Source of the DNA: Arthrobacter bambusae
GTDB lineage: Bacteria; Actinomycetota; Actinomycetes; Actinomycetales; Micrococcaceae
Assembly (NCBI RefSeq): GCF_030812595.1
Contig: NZ_JAUSSZ010000005.1
Coordinates: 62,001 to 126,000, forward strand
Reading direction: 5' to 3'
Length of the DNA stretch: 64,000 nucleotides
Shown here in pieces: positions 1 through 9,416 of this stretch. The notes under the pieces were generated by a model. That model saw nothing but the letters and a program-made list of their open reading frames with translations, was not told where the DNA came from and did no database searches. The translations under genes were made by a program, and so were the position numbers. Within the stretch, counting starts at the first letter, position 1; each line of letters starts with the position of its first letter.

Positions 1-106
1 CATTAGACTAGCCAACAGGGCCCGCACTTTGTACGGATGCTACTTAAGAGCGCATGCCTAACGAAGCAGTGCCAGCGTAAATCAGCTACAGAGCCGGAGA
101 CATTTG

Positions 107-1690
107 ATGAGCCACGATCTGACAACGACAGCGGGAAAGATTGCCGACTTCCGCGACCGCCAGGCCCGTGCAGAACAACCTTCCGGCCCCGAAGCCATTG
201 AGAAGCAGCATGCCCGCGGCAAGAACACCGCCCGCGAACGCATCGACATGCTCCTCGATGAAGACTCCTTCGTGGAGTTCGACGCCTTGGCCGTCCACCG
301 CTCCACCGCATTCGGCATGGAGAAGAAGAAGCCCCTCGGCGATGGCGTTGTCTCAGGCTATGGCACCGTCGACGGCCGCTTGGTGGCCGTCTACAGCCAG
401 GAATTCAGCGTCTACGGTGGCTCCCTGAGCCAGGTCAACGGCGAGAAGATCGTCAAGGTCCAGGAATTCGCGCTCCGCAACGGCTGCCCTATGGTGGGCA
501 TCAACGACGGTGGCGGTGCGCGTATCCAGGAAGGCGTCGCCTCCTTGGCCATGTTCGCCGACATCTTCCGCAACAACGTCCACTCTTCCGGCGTCGTCCC
601 CCAGATTTCCCTCATCATGGGCCCGTGCGCCGGCGGCGCCGCGTACTCCCCCGCCCTGACCGACTACGTGGTGATGGTGGACAAGACCTCCCACATGTTC
701 ATCACCGGCCCCGACGTCATCAAGACCGTCACCGGCGAAGACGTGGACATGGAAACCCTCGGCGGCGCGCGCCAGCACAACGCCACCACCGGCACCTCCA
801 CCTACCTCGCCAGCGACGAAGCCGACGCCATCGAGTTCGTCCGCGAACTCCTTGACTTCCTGCCGTCCAACAACCTGTCGGAGGCCCCCGTCCTGGAGCA
901 CGAGCAAGAACTCGAGCTCGACGACGACGATCTCGCCCTGGACACGCTCATCCCGGACTCGGCCAACCAGCCCTACGACATGCGCAAGGTTATCGAGCAG
1001 ATCGTGGACGACGCCCACTTCCTGGAGATGCAGTCGCTCTACGCCCCCAACGTGATCATCGGCTATGGCCGGGTTGAGGGCCACACGGTGGGGATCGTGG
1101 CCAACCAGCCCATGCAGTTCGCCGGCACGCTGGACATTTCCGCCTCGGAAAAGGCCGCCCGCTTTGTCCGTCATTGCGATGCCTTCAACGTTCCCATCAT
1201 CACTTTGGTGGACGTCCCCGGCTTCCTGCCCGGCAAGGACCAGGAATTCCAGGGCATCATCCGCCGCGGAGCCAAGCTGCTTTACGCCTACGCCGAGGCG
1301 ACCGTGCCCAAGCTGACGGTCATCACCCGCAAGGCCTACGGCGGAGCGTACATCGTGATGGGTTCCAAGAAGCTTGGGGCCGACCTCAACCTGGCCTGGC
1401 CGACAGCACAAATCGGCGTCATGGGCGCCCAAGGTGCAGTCAACATCCTGTACCGCCGCGATCTTGCCGCCGTCTCCGAGGCTGGTGGCGACGTCGAAGG
1501 CAAGCGCGCCGAGATCATCCGCCAGTACGAGGAAGAGCTCCTCAACCCCTACCAGGCTGCCGAGCTTGGCTACGTCGACGCCGTCATCGCACCGTCGGAG
1601 ACCCGCTTGCAGATCATCAAGGGCCTCCGCGCCCTTCGCGACAAGCGTGCCAGCCTGCCCACCAAGAAGCACGGAAACATCCCGCTGTGA
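107..1690 (+). CDS. accD: Acyl-CoA carboxylase carboxyltransferase (beta) subunit, propionyl-CoA carboxylase type
   Basis: Carboxyltransferase half of a biotin-dependent acyl-CoA carboxylase. It moves the carboxyl group from biotin to an acyl-CoA such as propionyl- or acetyl-CoA and feeds fatty-acid or methylmalonyl-CoA metabolism in the cytoplasm. The 527-residue protein has the usual two crotonase-like halves; GGGARIQEG and [13 protein letters not shown] form the N-terminal oxyanion region, and [11 protein letters not shown] with GADLNLAWP the C-terminal one. ATG 107 is chosen over TTG 104 because GGAGA at 96-100 is well spaced for it. Its stop overlaps the GTG of accE, so the two are coupled. 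The biotin-carrying alpha subunit is at 10267-12075. Which acyl-CoA is preferred cannot be settled from sequence alone. Confidence 0.95.
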   Translation: MSHDLTTTAGKIADFRDRQARAEQPSGPEAIEKQHARGKNTARERIDMLLDEDSFVEFDALAVHRSTAFGMEKKKPLGDGVVSGYGTVDGRLVAVYSQEFSVYGGSLSQVNGEKIVKVQEFALRNGCPMVGINDGGGARIQEGVASLAMFADIFRNNVHSSGVVPQISLIMGPCAGGAAYSPALTDYVVMVDKTSHMFITGPDVIKTVTGEDVDMETLGGARQHNATTGTSTYLASDEADAIEFVRELLDFLPSNNLSEAPVLEHEQELELDDDDLALDTLIPDSANQPYDMRKVIEQIVDDAHFLEMQSLYAPNVIIGYGRVEGHTVGIVANQPMQFAGTLDISASEKAARFVRHCDAFNVPIITLVDVPGFLPGKDQEFQGIIRRGAKLLYAYAEATVPKLTVITRKAYGGAYIVMGSKKLGADLNLAWPTAQIGVMGAQGAVNILYRRDLAAVSEAGGDVEGKRAEIIRQYEEELLNPYQAAELGYVDAVIAPSETRLQIIKGLRALRDKRASLPTKKHGNIPL

Positions 1691-1929
1691 GCACCGAAGA
1701 GAACAACCCGGCATCCGCGGGTCCGGGGACAGACGCACCGTTGCTTTCGGTGGTCAAGGGAGACCCGACGCCGGAAGAGCTCGCCGCGGTGACCGCCGTG
1801 GTTGCCTCCCTCGGCACCCCGGCGGTAACCGAAGCTCCACAACAGAGCACACGGCACTGGCTGCGACGCCAGCAACTGCGCCTCGACCCCACCCCGGGTC
1901 CGGGTGCGTGGCGGCGCAGCCGGGGATAG
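1687..1929 (+). CDS. accE: Acyl-CoA carboxylase epsilon subunit
   Basis: Small 80-residue protein starting with GTG inside the accD stop (GTGA overlap). Actinobacterial acyl-CoA carboxylases have a short epsilon subunit that stabilises the alpha-beta complex and stimulates activity. The supporting features are the hallmark core [17 protein letters not shown], a short hydrophobic helix (VTAVVASLG), and a basic Trp-containing tail ([14 protein letters not shown]). Position directly after accD matches accD5-accE5 of mycobacteria. It lies in another frame within a longer overlapping reading frame and is easily missed by automated callers. Confidence 0.9.
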   Translation: MSTEENNPASAGPGTDAPLLSVVKGDPTPEELAAVTAVVASLGTPAVTEAPQQSTRHWLRRQQLRLDPTPGPGAWRRSRG

Positions 1930-1977
1930 TATTCAGCAACCCTTTCATAAGGGGCACCCCGCCGCTAGGCTCGTGGA

Positions 1978-3663
1978 GTGACTACTCCTAACACAGCTCC
2001 GGCACGCCTCCAGACTGCCATCGACGCGGTCGCCGACGCCTACACGGACACCCTCCTTGCCCTCAACCCAAGCCTCGCCACCACCCTCGGGCTGCCCGGA
2101 CACGAAACCGACTACCAGGATTTCTCGCCTGCGGGCGCGGAGGCATTCGCCAAGGCCGCGCGCCACACCCTCGACGAGCTTGCCGCACTCGAACCCACCG
2201 ACGCCTCCGACGTCGTCACCCTGGACGCAATGCGGGAACGGCTCGGCTTGGCGCTTGAGATCCATGAGTCCGGATGGGACGCCGCGGAGCTGAACAATAT
2301 CGAGTCACCGGCCCAAACGATCCGCTCGATCTTCGACCTCATGCCCACCGACACGGCGGAACACTGGGAGCACATCGCCGGCCGCGCGGCCAACGTTGCG
2401 GACGCGGTGGACGGGTACATCGCTTCCCTTCGATCGGCCAAGGAAGCAGGGAAAGTCTCCGCGGTCCGCCAAGTCAAGATCGTCATCGAACAGACCAGCA
2501 AATACGCGGCCGAGGACGGCTTTTTCGCCAAGCTCGCCGCCGAAGCCTCCATCGACGGCCAGCCGCTGCCGGCGGAACTGCAGGAAAAGCTCGACGCCGG
2601 TGCCGCCGTCGCGCGTTCCGCCTACTTGCGCCTCGCCGCCTTCCTCGAAGCTGAACTTCTGCCCTTTGCCCCCGAAAAGGACGCCGTAGGCCGCGAACGC
2701 TACGCACTGGCCTCGCGTTCCTTCCTCGGTGCAACAGTGGACCTGGAGGAAACGTACGCGTGGGGCGTGCAGGAACTCGACAGGCTCATCGCGGAACAGG
2801 AACGGGTGGCCGAGCAAATCAAGGCCGGGGCGTCCATCCAGGAAGCCAAAGCAATCCTCGACAACGATCCCAAGCGGCAAATCAAAGGCACGGATGCCCT
2901 CAAGGCCTGGATGCAGGAGCTCTCCGACCGCGCAGTATCGGAACTGGCCGACGTCCACTTCGACATCCCGGACATCATGAAGACGCTCGAATGCCGCATC
3001 GCACCCACGGACGAAGGCGGGATCTACTACACGGGTCCCTCCGACGACTTCTCCCGGCCCGGCCGCATGTGGTGGTCCGTCCCCGCCGGCGAGGACACCT
3101 TCACCACGTGGGCCGAAACCACCACGGTGTTCCACGAAGGCGTACCCGGCCACCATCTCCAGGTAGCCACCGCCGTCTACCGCCGCGAGCTCCTCAACAG
3201 CTGGCGACGGAACGTGTGCTGGGTGTCCGGGCACGGCGAAGGCTGGGCACTCTATGCCGAAAAGCTCATGCTGGAGCTTGGCTACCTCAAGGACCCGGGC
3301 GACCACATGGGCATGCTGGACATGCAGCGCATGCGGGCGGCCCGTGTGGTGTTCGACATCGGCGTCCACCTCGAGCTGAACGTTCCAGAACGTTGGGGCA
3401 GCGGTACCTGGACCTCGGACAAGGGCTTCGAGTTCCTCAAGGCCAACCTGCCCATCAGCGCGGGCCAGCTCCAGTTCGAATTCACCCGCTACCTCGGCTG
3501 GCCGGGCCAGGCTCCGTCCTACAAAGTAGGGCAGCGGCTGTGGGAAGAGATCCGCACCGAACTCCAGCGCCGCGACGGCTTCGACCTCAAGTCTTTCCAC
3601 ACGGACGCGCTCAACATCGGATCCGTCGGCCTGGACACGCTGCGCCGGGCGTTGCTGGGGTAG
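1978..3663 (+). CDS. DUF885 family protein, putative metal-dependent peptidase/hydrolase
   Basis: A 561-residue DUF885 protein. The segment FHEGVPGHHLQ near residue 385 is the conserved His-Glu...His signature of this family and resembles a zinc-peptidase site; the true substrate is unknown. No signal peptide or membrane segment is visible, so it is probably cytoplasmic. The start is GTG 1978: TAGGCT at 1966-1971 ends six bases before it and there is no Shine-Dalgarno sequence, which points to a leaderless mRNA. It lies between accE and the symporter gene and has no obvious functional link to either. Confidence 0.85.
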   Translation: MTTPNTAPARLQTAIDAVADAYTDTLLALNPSLATTLGLPGHETDYQDFSPAGAEAFAKAARHTLDELAALEPTDASDVVTLDAMRERLGLALEIHESGWDAAELNNIESPAQTIRSIFDLMPTDTAEHWEHIAGRAANVADAVDGYIASLRSAKEAGKVSAVRQVKIVIEQTSKYAAEDGFFAKLAAEASIDGQPLPAELQEKLDAGAAVARSAYLRLAAFLEAELLPFAPEKDAVGRERYALASRSFLGATVDLEETYAWGVQELDRLIAEQERVAEQIKAGASIQEAKAILDNDPKRQIKGTDALKAWMQELSDRAVSELADVHFDIPDIMKTLECRIAPTDEGGIYYTGPSDDFSRPGRMWWSVPAGEDTFTTWAETTTVFHEGVPGHHLQVATAVYRRELLNSWRRNVCWVSGHGEGWALYAEKLMLELGYLKDPGDHMGMLDMQRMRAARVVFDIGVHLELNVPERWGSGTWTSDKGFEFLKANLPISAGQLQFEFTRYLGWPGQAPSYKVGQRLWEEIRTELQRRDGFDLKSFHTDALNIGSVGLDTLRRALLG

Positions 3664-3967
3664 CTTGTCTCGCGACCGCCCCGGGTTCCGCCCGGCGGGC
3701 GGACATCCTTGGCGTGCTCGCTCCTTCGTCGCTTAGACGCACGCTGCCGGATGCCCGCCCTCTGGGCGTCGGCGTTCGGCGCACGCACCACTGCAAAGCG
3801 CGCTGGTATTCAAGAGACATTTCCCACATTGCCGGCGGGAATAACTTCATAAAAGCGCGGCGTGGCGCTGGATTCCGGGGTGTCTGGGTGAGTTGGGTGG
3901 ATTTTCGCGCGTAACATTTCTCAACATTTGCTTTTCATGGTATTTGCGAGCCACCTAGTTTGTTCCG
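3664..3967. other. Intergenic region with GC-rich hairpin
   Basis: No gene is seen in these 304 bases. A GC-rich imperfect hairpin (CCGCCC at 3676-3681 with GGGCGG at 3697-3702, plus inner CGGG/CCCG) follows the DUF885 gene and may act as its terminator, although no T-tract follows. The end carries the TAGTTT -10 box (3956-3961) of the next gene. Confidence 0.5.
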
Positions 3968-5380
3968 GTGAGCAATTCATCCAACACTTCGACTTCCGCC
4001 GGAAAGACTGCGTCCCGGCTTCCCAAGTGGACAACATCCTTCGGTGTCCAGATCATCGCGGCCTTGGTCATCGGCCTGGCACTCGGCCTCCTGGCCAAAG
4101 CCACCGGTAGCACCACGAAGGCTCCCAACGGGCTCGGGGCCACCCTGCAGACCATCGGCTCAAGCTATGTCTCGCTGCTGCAGACCGCCGTCGTGCCGTT
4201 GATCTTCACCGCCGTTGTGAGCTCCATCGCGAACCTCCGCCAAGTGTCCAACGCGGCGAAATTGGCGTGGAACACCCTGCTCTGGTTCGCCATCACCTCG
4301 CTCATAGCCGTGACGATCGGCATTGGACTCGGAGTGCTTTTGCAGCCGGGCTCCGGCACCGGCATCACCAAGAAGGCCGAGTACGCCGGAAAGACCGGCG
4401 ATTGGTGGGCGTTCCTTACCGGCCTCTTCCCGAAGAACTTCCTGGGCATCGGCGCGAGCACCAGCGTCACTGACGGTGTCGCCAGCACCTCGATCAGCTT
4501 CAACGTGCTCCAAATCCTGGTGATCGCCATCGCGGTCGGCGTCGCCGCCCTCAAGGTCGGCAAGCAGGCCGAACCGTTCCTGAACCTCAATGCGTCTGCC
4601 CTGGCAGTGATCCAGAAGGTTCTCTGGTGGATCATCCGCATCGCTCCGGTGGGTACCATCGGCCTGATCGGCAACGCCGTAGCGGTGTACGGCTGGGACA
4701 CTATCGGCTCGCTCGGCAAGTTCACCGTGGCCATCTACGCGGGCCTCGTTTTGGTGCTGTTCGTGGTCTACCCCGTCTTGGTCAAGTCCCACGGGCTCTC
4801 GATCAAGCAGTACTACTCGGGCGTGTGGCCTGCGGCCCAGCTGGCTTTCGTCTCGCGTTCCTCGATTGGCACGCTCCCGCTCACGCAACGCGTAGCTGAG
4901 CGCAACCTCGGCGTTCCCCAGGGTTACGCGTCCTTCGCCGTGCCGCTCGGCGCCACCACGAAAATGGACGGCTGCGCCGCCATCTACCCGGCCGTCGCCG
5001 CGATCTTCGTTGCCCAGTTCTTCGGCATCAACCTGGACTTCAGCCAATACCTGCTGATCGTTGTGGTTTCGGTCCTGGGTTCCGCGGCAACGGCGGGTAC
5101 CACGGGCGCCGTCGTCATGCTCACGCTCACCCTGTCCACGCTGGGGCTGCCGCTCGCCGGCGTCGGGCTCCTCCTGGCGATCGACCCCATCCTGGATATG
5201 GGCCGCACCGCCGTCAATGTCGCAGGACAGGCGCTGGTTCCCGCCATCGTCGCCAAACGGCAGGGAATCCTTGACGAATCCCTCTACAACGCCCCGCGAA
5301 AGGGAACCGCATTCGCGGCCGAGACAGAGCCTGCGGAGGCCTCCGGGCAGACTCGCGAACTCGCAGGCGCCAAGGCCTAA
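3968..5380 (+). CDS. Dicarboxylate/amino acid:cation symporter (DAACS family)
   Basis: A 470-residue secondary transporter of the GltP/DctA family, expected to import a C4-dicarboxylate or acidic amino acid with Na+ or H+. Family signatures are visible: a serine-rich re-entrant segment SRSSIGTLPLTQ, the MDG segment (TTKMDGCAAIYP) and the DMGRTAVNV segment of the last helices, with about eight hydrophobic stretches. The usual NMDGT motif reads KMDGC, so the cation site or substrate may differ from characterised members. GTG 3968 is chosen because TAGTTT (3956-3961) lies six bases upstream with no ribosome site, as expected for leaderless translation. A strong hairpin follows. Confidence 0.9.
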   Translation: MSNSSNTSTSAGKTASRLPKWTTSFGVQIIAALVIGLALGLLAKATGSTTKAPNGLGATLQTIGSSYVSLLQTAVVPLIFTAVVSSIANLRQVSNAAKLAWNTLLWFAITSLIAVTIGIGLGVLLQPGSGTGITKKAEYAGKTGDWWAFLTGLFPKNFLGIGASTSVTDGVASTSISFNVLQILVIAIAVGVAALKVGKQAEPFLNLNASALAVIQKVLWWIIRIAPVGTIGLIGNAVAVYGWDTIGSLGKFTVAIYAGLVLVLFVVYPVLVKSHGLSIKQYYSGVWPAAQLAFVSRSSIGTLPLTQRVAERNLGVPQGYASFAVPLGATTKMDGCAAIYPAVAAIFVAQFFGINLDFSQYLLIVVVSVLGSAATAGTTGAVVMLTLTLSTLGLPLAGVGLLLAIDPILDMGRTAVNVAGQALVPAIVAKRQGILDESLYNAPRKGTAFAAETEPAEASGQTRELAGAKA

Positions 5381-5400
5381 AGGCAGAGCTCACCGCCGTA

Positions 5401-5440
5401 CGGACAAATCCCCGGAAACTCCCGGGGATTTGTCCGTTTA
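5401..5440 (+). terminator. Intrinsic terminator of the symporter gene
   Basis: A perfect 14-bp stem (5402-5415 with 5422-5435, GGACAAATCCCCGG) has a 6-base loop and is followed by GTTTAA. It lies 21 bases after the stop codon. Confidence 0.85.
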
Positions 5441-5477
5441 ACGGGGCGGGGCAGGGGATTCTGGATAGGCTCTGTCC

Positions 5478-5903
5478 ATGCTGATCGTCACCTCGAACAA
5501 GATTCCGGGCCACAGGATCGACGCTGTCTTTGGCGAAGTCATGGGCCTCACCGTGCGCTCACGGGATATCGGCGCGCAGGTCATGGCCGGATTCCGGTCA
5601 CTCGGCGGTGGCGAACTGCCCGAAATGACCAAGGCCCTGTATGAAAGCCGCCAGGAAGTCATGGCCCGAATGGTCACCGAAGCGCAGCAGCGCGGCGCCA
5701 ACGCCATCGTGGCCATGCGCTTCGACACATCCGAAATGGGCGGCAATTGGACCGAAGTGTGCGCCTACGGGACTGCTGTGTTCGCCATCCCCCTCGCCGA
5801 GGGCGAGCCCGGCGCCACCGGCCAGTCGATCTACCTGACCAGCGCCGCAGCGCGACAGGCATCGCAATCCGCGCAAGCGCCCCAAGAATCGCTCCAGCAA
5901 TAG
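5478..5903 (+). CDS. YbjQ/UPF0145 family heavy-metal-binding-domain protein
   Basis: 141 residues. The first ~105 match the YbjQ/UPF0145 fold (LIVTSNKIPGHRI; VMGLTVRSRDIG; RGANAIVAMRFDTSEMG), which forms oligomers in known structures but has no settled function. Beyond the domain is a low-complexity Ala/Ser/Gln tail that is not part of the family core. ATG 5478 is preceded by TAGGCT (5466-5471) six bases upstream, again pointing to leaderless translation. No transport or enzyme motif is visible. Confidence 0.85.
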   Translation: MLIVTSNKIPGHRIDAVFGEVMGLTVRSRDIGAQVMAGFRSLGGGELPEMTKALYESRQEVMARMVTEAQQRGANAIVAMRFDTSEMGGNWTEVCAYGTAVFAIPLAEGEPGATGQSIYLTSAAARQASQSAQAPQESLQQ

Positions 5904-5930
5904 CCCCCGCGCACATTTAACTTGCTCAGA

Positions 5931-5944
5931 GTGCAAACTTGCAC
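5931..5944. promoter_or_regulatory. Probable TetR autoregulatory operator
   Basis: The perfect dyad GTGCAA-AC-TTGCAC ends one base before the TAGTGT -10 box (5946-5951) of the TetR gene. A repressor bound here would block its own promoter. Assignment to the adjacent TetR is inference. Confidence 0.5.
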
Positions 5945-5957
5945 CTAGTGTAAGTGG

Positions 5958-6584
5958 GTGACCACTTCCGAAAGCGTTCTGCCCTCGCGCCGCGAACAGA
6001 ACAAACTGGCTACGCGCCGAGCCATCGCCGACGCGGCTCTTTCCGTGCTGCGAAGCAAGGGAATCGGCAATTTCACCGTGGAGGACATCGCGGAAGAAGC
6101 CGGCGTGTCCCGCCGCACCTTCTTCAACTATTTCCCGAGCCTCGAAGCCTCTTTGGCTTCAGTCACCGAAGGGTTCCTGGACAACGCACTGGAACAGTTC
6201 CGCCTGCGGCCGGCCAACGAACCCATCCTCGAATCCGCACAGGCCGCCCTCATGGCACTGGCGGACCCCATGACAGTCGCGCCGATGGCTGAACTTTTCA
6301 GCCTCACGCAGGACAACCGGACCTTGGCCCGTTCCGAACTCGAAGCCTGGGACCACTGCACCAACCAGATCATCGACGCCGCCCGGCACCGCCTGGGCCC
6401 GGACGCCGATGAACTCTATCTGCGCGCCCTCGCCGGGTCCATCGTCTCCTGCGGAAAAGCGGCCATGACCATCTGGTTCGAAGACCGCGGATCGGATCTC
6501 TCCGCCGAATCATTGGCATCCCTCCGGCAACACCTCATCAACGCTATTGGCCTGCTCGGTTCAGGCTTCAACCCCTCGGCATAA
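5958..6584 (+). CDS. TetR family transcriptional regulator
   Basis: 208-residue regulator with an N-terminal TetR helix-turn-helix (residues ~15-60: NKLATRRAIADAAL, NFTVEDIAEEAGVSRRTFFNYF) and a ligand-binding C-terminal half that I cannot assign. It is followed 20 bases later by an MMPL exporter on the same strand, the usual layout of a repressor with its efflux pump. GTG 5958 lies six bases after TAGTGT, so the mRNA is probably leaderless, and a dyad overlaps the promoter. Confidence 0.9.
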   Translation: MTTSESVLPSRREQNKLATRRAIADAALSVLRSKGIGNFTVEDIAEEAGVSRRTFFNYFPSLEASLASVTEGFLDNALEQFRLRPANEPILESAQAALMALADPMTVAPMAELFSLTQDNRTLARSELEAWDHCTNQIIDAARHRLGPDADELYLRALAGSIVSCGKAAMTIWFEDRGSDLSAESLASLRQHLINAIGLLGSGFNPSA

Positions 6585-6604
6585 CCACACAGATCGGTTC
6601 CGAA

Positions 6605-9127
6605 ATGGCACTCCTGCTCTACCGCCTTGGCAAGTTCTCTTACCGTCACCGCTGGCTGGTGATCTCCCTCTGGCTGGCCGTGCTCGTGGCCGTTGGCGGC
6701 TCCGCTGCCGCCTTCCACGGCACCATGTCCAACAACTTCCAGATCCCCGGTACCGAGACCCAGCAAATGCTGGACAAACTCAAGAAGGACCTTCCCGCCT
6801 CCGCGGGTGGTTCCGCGGGGATCGTTTTCGAAGCCGGCGACGCCGGATTCAACCAAGCCGGCAAGGACGCCATCGCGTCTGCCCTCGCCCAGTTGGAAAA
6901 ACTGCCGGATGTGCAATCCACGGTCAACCCCTTCACAACCCAAGCCGCCTTGGACAAGGCGCCGTCCGATCTTGCTGCCGGGGAACAGAGGGCGGCCGCC
7001 GGGCAGGCCGAGCTGGACAAGGCCCGTGCCACGCTCGATGCAGGCGATGCCCAACTCAAGGCCGCGGAGCAGCAAATGACAGCTGCAGGGATGCCAGCCG
7101 CGGCCATCGAGGCCCAACTTGCCACGCAAAAGGCCGAGCTGGCAGCGGGTCGGCAGAAGCTCGACGCCGGTCAGAAGCAGGCCGCGGACGGCGCCGCCGC
7201 CCTTGCGTTGGCCAAGCGCCAGGTGACAGCGTCCCAAGGCATGCGTTTCGTCTCCGAAGACGGTAAAGCGGCGATCGCCCAGGTCCAGTTCAAGACCTCG
7301 ATCAACGGCTTGACCCCCGCGGTCCGGCAGCAAGTCCAGGACATTGTCCACGGAGTCTCCTCGGCAGGTGTAACGGCCCTGGCCAGCAAGGAAATCACCG
7401 AGGATGTCTCGCAGATCTTTGGTGTCGCGGAGATCATCGGCATCGCGGTCGCGGCGATCGCCCTCATCGTGATGCTGGGAACGCTCGTTGCCGCGGGCTT
7501 GCCGCTCCTGATGGCGATCGTCGGGGTGGCCGTCGGCGTCGGCGGAACGTTCGCCCTTACCGGGGTCATTGACATGAGTTCCATCTCGCCGATGCTCGCA
7601 CTCATGCTGGGTCTCGCCGTCGGAATCGACTACTCGCTCTTCATCGTCAACCGCCACCGCGGGCAATTGCTTTCGGGGATGGACGCGGAGGAATCAGTAG
7701 CTCTTGCCACGGGCACGTCAGGTAATGCCGTTCTCTTCGCAGGCCTCACTGTCGTCATCGCGCTTGCCGCACTGGTGGTTCCGGGGCTCCCGTTCCTGGC
7801 GGTCATGGGCCTGTCGGCGGCAGCGACGGTGGCGGTCGCCGTCGTCGTCTCCCTGACCCTGACCCCGGCAGTCCTCTCGCTGGTGGGCCGCAAACTGATC
7901 TCGAAGCGCGCCTGGGCGAAGGCAGAGCGCCACAACGCCGAGCCGGACCATGCCTTCGCGGACCGCGTCGAGGACCAGCGGCGAAGCAGCCGTGGTTGGG
8001 GCGGGCTGGTGACCCGGCATCCGGTCGTCTCGCTGCTGGCCGGCGTGGTACTGCTCGGGGTGCTGGCCCTCCCGGCTTCCCAGTTGCGCCTCGCTTTGCC
8101 CGACGGCGGTTCGGAACCGGTCGACTCGCAAGCTTTCAAGGCATATGACCTCACCCGCACGAGCTTCGGCGAAGGCATGACCGGTCCAATCGTCGTCGTC
8201 GGCACCTTCCCGTCCGGTCTCAGCGAAGAACAGGCCAAGACCAAGCAGTTCGACGTCGCGGACAAACTGCGCAGCGTAGACAACGTCGTGGCAGCCGTGC
8301 CGGTCGCCCTCAGCCAGGATTACCGCACGGCCGTTTTCCAGGTCATCCCCAAGGACGGGCCCGCGAGTGCCAGCACCGTCCAAGTGGTCTCGGAGCTGCG
8401 GGCGAAGGGTTCCGACATCCAGCGGGCCACCGGCGCCACCATTGGTCTGACGGGGCAGACAGCCGGCAATATCGACGTTTCCGCGAAGCTCGGTGCCGCG
8501 TTGCCGCCGTACTTGGCTATCGTCGTCGGGCTCTCCCTGGTCCTCCTGCTGCTGGTGTTCCGCTCGATCGTCGTGCCGCTGCTCGCCACCGGCGGCTTCC
8601 TGCTCTCCCTCGCGGCAGCCTTTGGAGCCGTAGTGGCCGTGTACCAGTGGGGCTGGCTGGGATCCGTGTTCGACGTCGCCAATCCCGGAGCCGTGCTGAG
8701 CTTCCTGCCGATCATCCTGATTGGCGTGTTGTTCGGCCTGGCCATGGACTACCAGGTGTTCATCACCTCGGGCATGCGCGAATCGTTCATGCACGGCGAG
8801 AGCGCGAAGCAGGCGGTCCGAAGCGGCTTCAGCCATGCCGCAGCTGTGGTCACGGCCGCTGCCATCATCATGGTCAGCGTATTCTCCGGCTTCATTTTCA
8901 GCCATTTGACCATGGTCCGGCCGCTCGGTTTCGCAATGGCGTTCGGCGTGCTCGTCGATGCGTTCGTGGTGCGGATGACGATCGTTCCGGCCGTGATGTA
9001 CCTGTTGGGCGAGAAGGCCTGGTGGCTGCCTCGCTGGCTGTCCCGGATCCTGCCCGACGTCGACGTCGAGGGCGCCAACCTCCAGCGCACGACGGCGGGA
9101 AGCGGGGCCAAGGAACTGGTCCACTAG
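6605..9127 (+). CDS. MMPL family RND-type transporter
   Basis: 840-residue membrane exporter of the MMPL/RND superfamily with two copies of a membrane helix plus extracytoplasmic loop plus five-helix unit. The first loop holds a long Ala/Gln/Lys-rich coiled coil (residues ~118-208), typical of MMPL proteins with an extended periplasmic arm. Motifs such as GLAVGIDYSLFIVNRHR and GLAMDYQVFITSGMRE carry the membrane Asp-Tyr pairs used for proton relay in the family. It is probably regulated by the upstream TetR. The substrate (drug or lipid) is unknown. The start at 6605 has only a weak ribosome site. Confidence 0.9.
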   Translation: MALLLYRLGKFSYRHRWLVISLWLAVLVAVGGSAAAFHGTMSNNFQIPGTETQQMLDKLKKDLPASAGGSAGIVFEAGDAGFNQAGKDAIASALAQLEKLPDVQSTVNPFTTQAALDKAPSDLAAGEQRAAAGQAELDKARATLDAGDAQLKAAEQQMTAAGMPAAAIEAQLATQKAELAAGRQKLDAGQKQAADGAAALALAKRQVTASQGMRFVSEDGKAAIAQVQFKTSINGLTPAVRQQVQDIVHGVSSAGVTALASKEITEDVSQIFGVAEIIGIAVAAIALIVMLGTLVAAGLPLLMAIVGVAVGVGGTFALTGVIDMSSISPMLALMLGLAVGIDYSLFIVNRHRGQLLSGMDAEESVALATGTSGNAVLFAGLTVVIALAALVVPGLPFLAVMGLSAAATVAVAVVVSLTLTPAVLSLVGRKLISKRAWAKAERHNAEPDHAFADRVEDQRRSSRGWGGLVTRHPVVSLLAGVVLLGVLALPASQLRLALPDGGSEPVDSQAFKAYDLTRTSFGEGMTGPIVVVGTFPSGLSEEQAKTKQFDVADKLRSVDNVVAAVPVALSQDYRTAVFQVIPKDGPASASTVQVVSELRAKGSDIQRATGATIGLTGQTAGNIDVSAKLGAALPPYLAIVVGLSLVLLLLVFRSIVVPLLATGGFLLSLAAAFGAVVAVYQWGWLGSVFDVANPGAVLSFLPIILIGVLFGLAMDYQVFITSGMRESFMHGESAKQAVRSGFSHAAAVVTAAAIIMVSVFSGFIFSHLTMVRPLGFAMAFGVLVDAFVVRMTIVPAVMYLLGEKAWWLPRWLSRILPDVDVEGANLQRTTAGSGAKELVH

Positions 9128-9152
9128 GCGTTCGGTCGCCTCGGCGGAAGGA

Positions 9153-9186
9153 CGGGCGTCGGTTCTGTGTCCGGAACCGACGCCCG
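9153..9186 (+). terminator. Hairpin after the MMPL gene
   Basis: A perfect 13-bp stem (9153-9165 with 9174-9186) has an 8-base loop. It lies 25 bases after the stop and lacks a clear T-tract, so it may end transcription or protect the 3' end. Confidence 0.6.
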
Positions 9187-9201
9187 CTCACTTAAACCGC
9201 A

Positions 9202-9291
9202 CTTTCCCCAAACGCCCGCTCACCTCTCGCCCGCTTTCCCCAAACGCCCGCTCACCTGTCGCCCGCTTTCCCCAAACGCCCGCTCACCTTT
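9202..9291. repeat. Tandem repeat A, 32-bp unit, about 2.8 copies
   Basis: Units begin at 9202, 9234 and 9266 (CTTTCCCCAAACGCCCGCTC...). They are identical except for one or two bases near the unit end, and the third copy is cut off at about 9291. The region is non-coding. Confidence 0.85.
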
Positions 9292-9343
9292 GGCCGGTCG
9301 TCCCGGCCGATCGGGGACTGGGGGGACTGTCGGATAAACGAAT

Positions 9344-9416
9344 GGCGTCCAGCCAGGAACCGCCACAAATGACCGGGCGTCCGGCCAGGAACCGCCACAA
9401 GTGACTGGGCGTCCGG
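9344..9416. repeat. Tandem repeat B, 32-bp unit, about 2.3 copies
   Basis: Units begin at 9344, 9376 and 9408 (GGCGTCCAGCCAGGAACCGC...). The 32-bp period equals that of repeat A, and the core GTGACTGGGCGTCCGG resembles the reverse complement of repeat A (GTGAGCGGGCGTTTGG). This suggests a diverged inverted copy. The maf promoter follows directly. Confidence 0.8.

Noticed and set aside
353..1738. Long minus-strand frame opposite accD (461 codons); similar ones at 2305-3600, 10270-11616 and 40154-41362
   Set aside because: They mirror strong GC-rich genes on the other strand and show no recognisable motifs; typical antisense shadows of high-GC coding sequence.
3928..4110. 60-codon plus-strand frame overlapping the symporter start
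   Set aside because: It runs through the promoter into the symporter gene in another frame and has no ribosome site or motif.
9202..9416. CRISPR array
   Set aside because: Units are direct tandem copies without unique spacers, and no cas gene is present.
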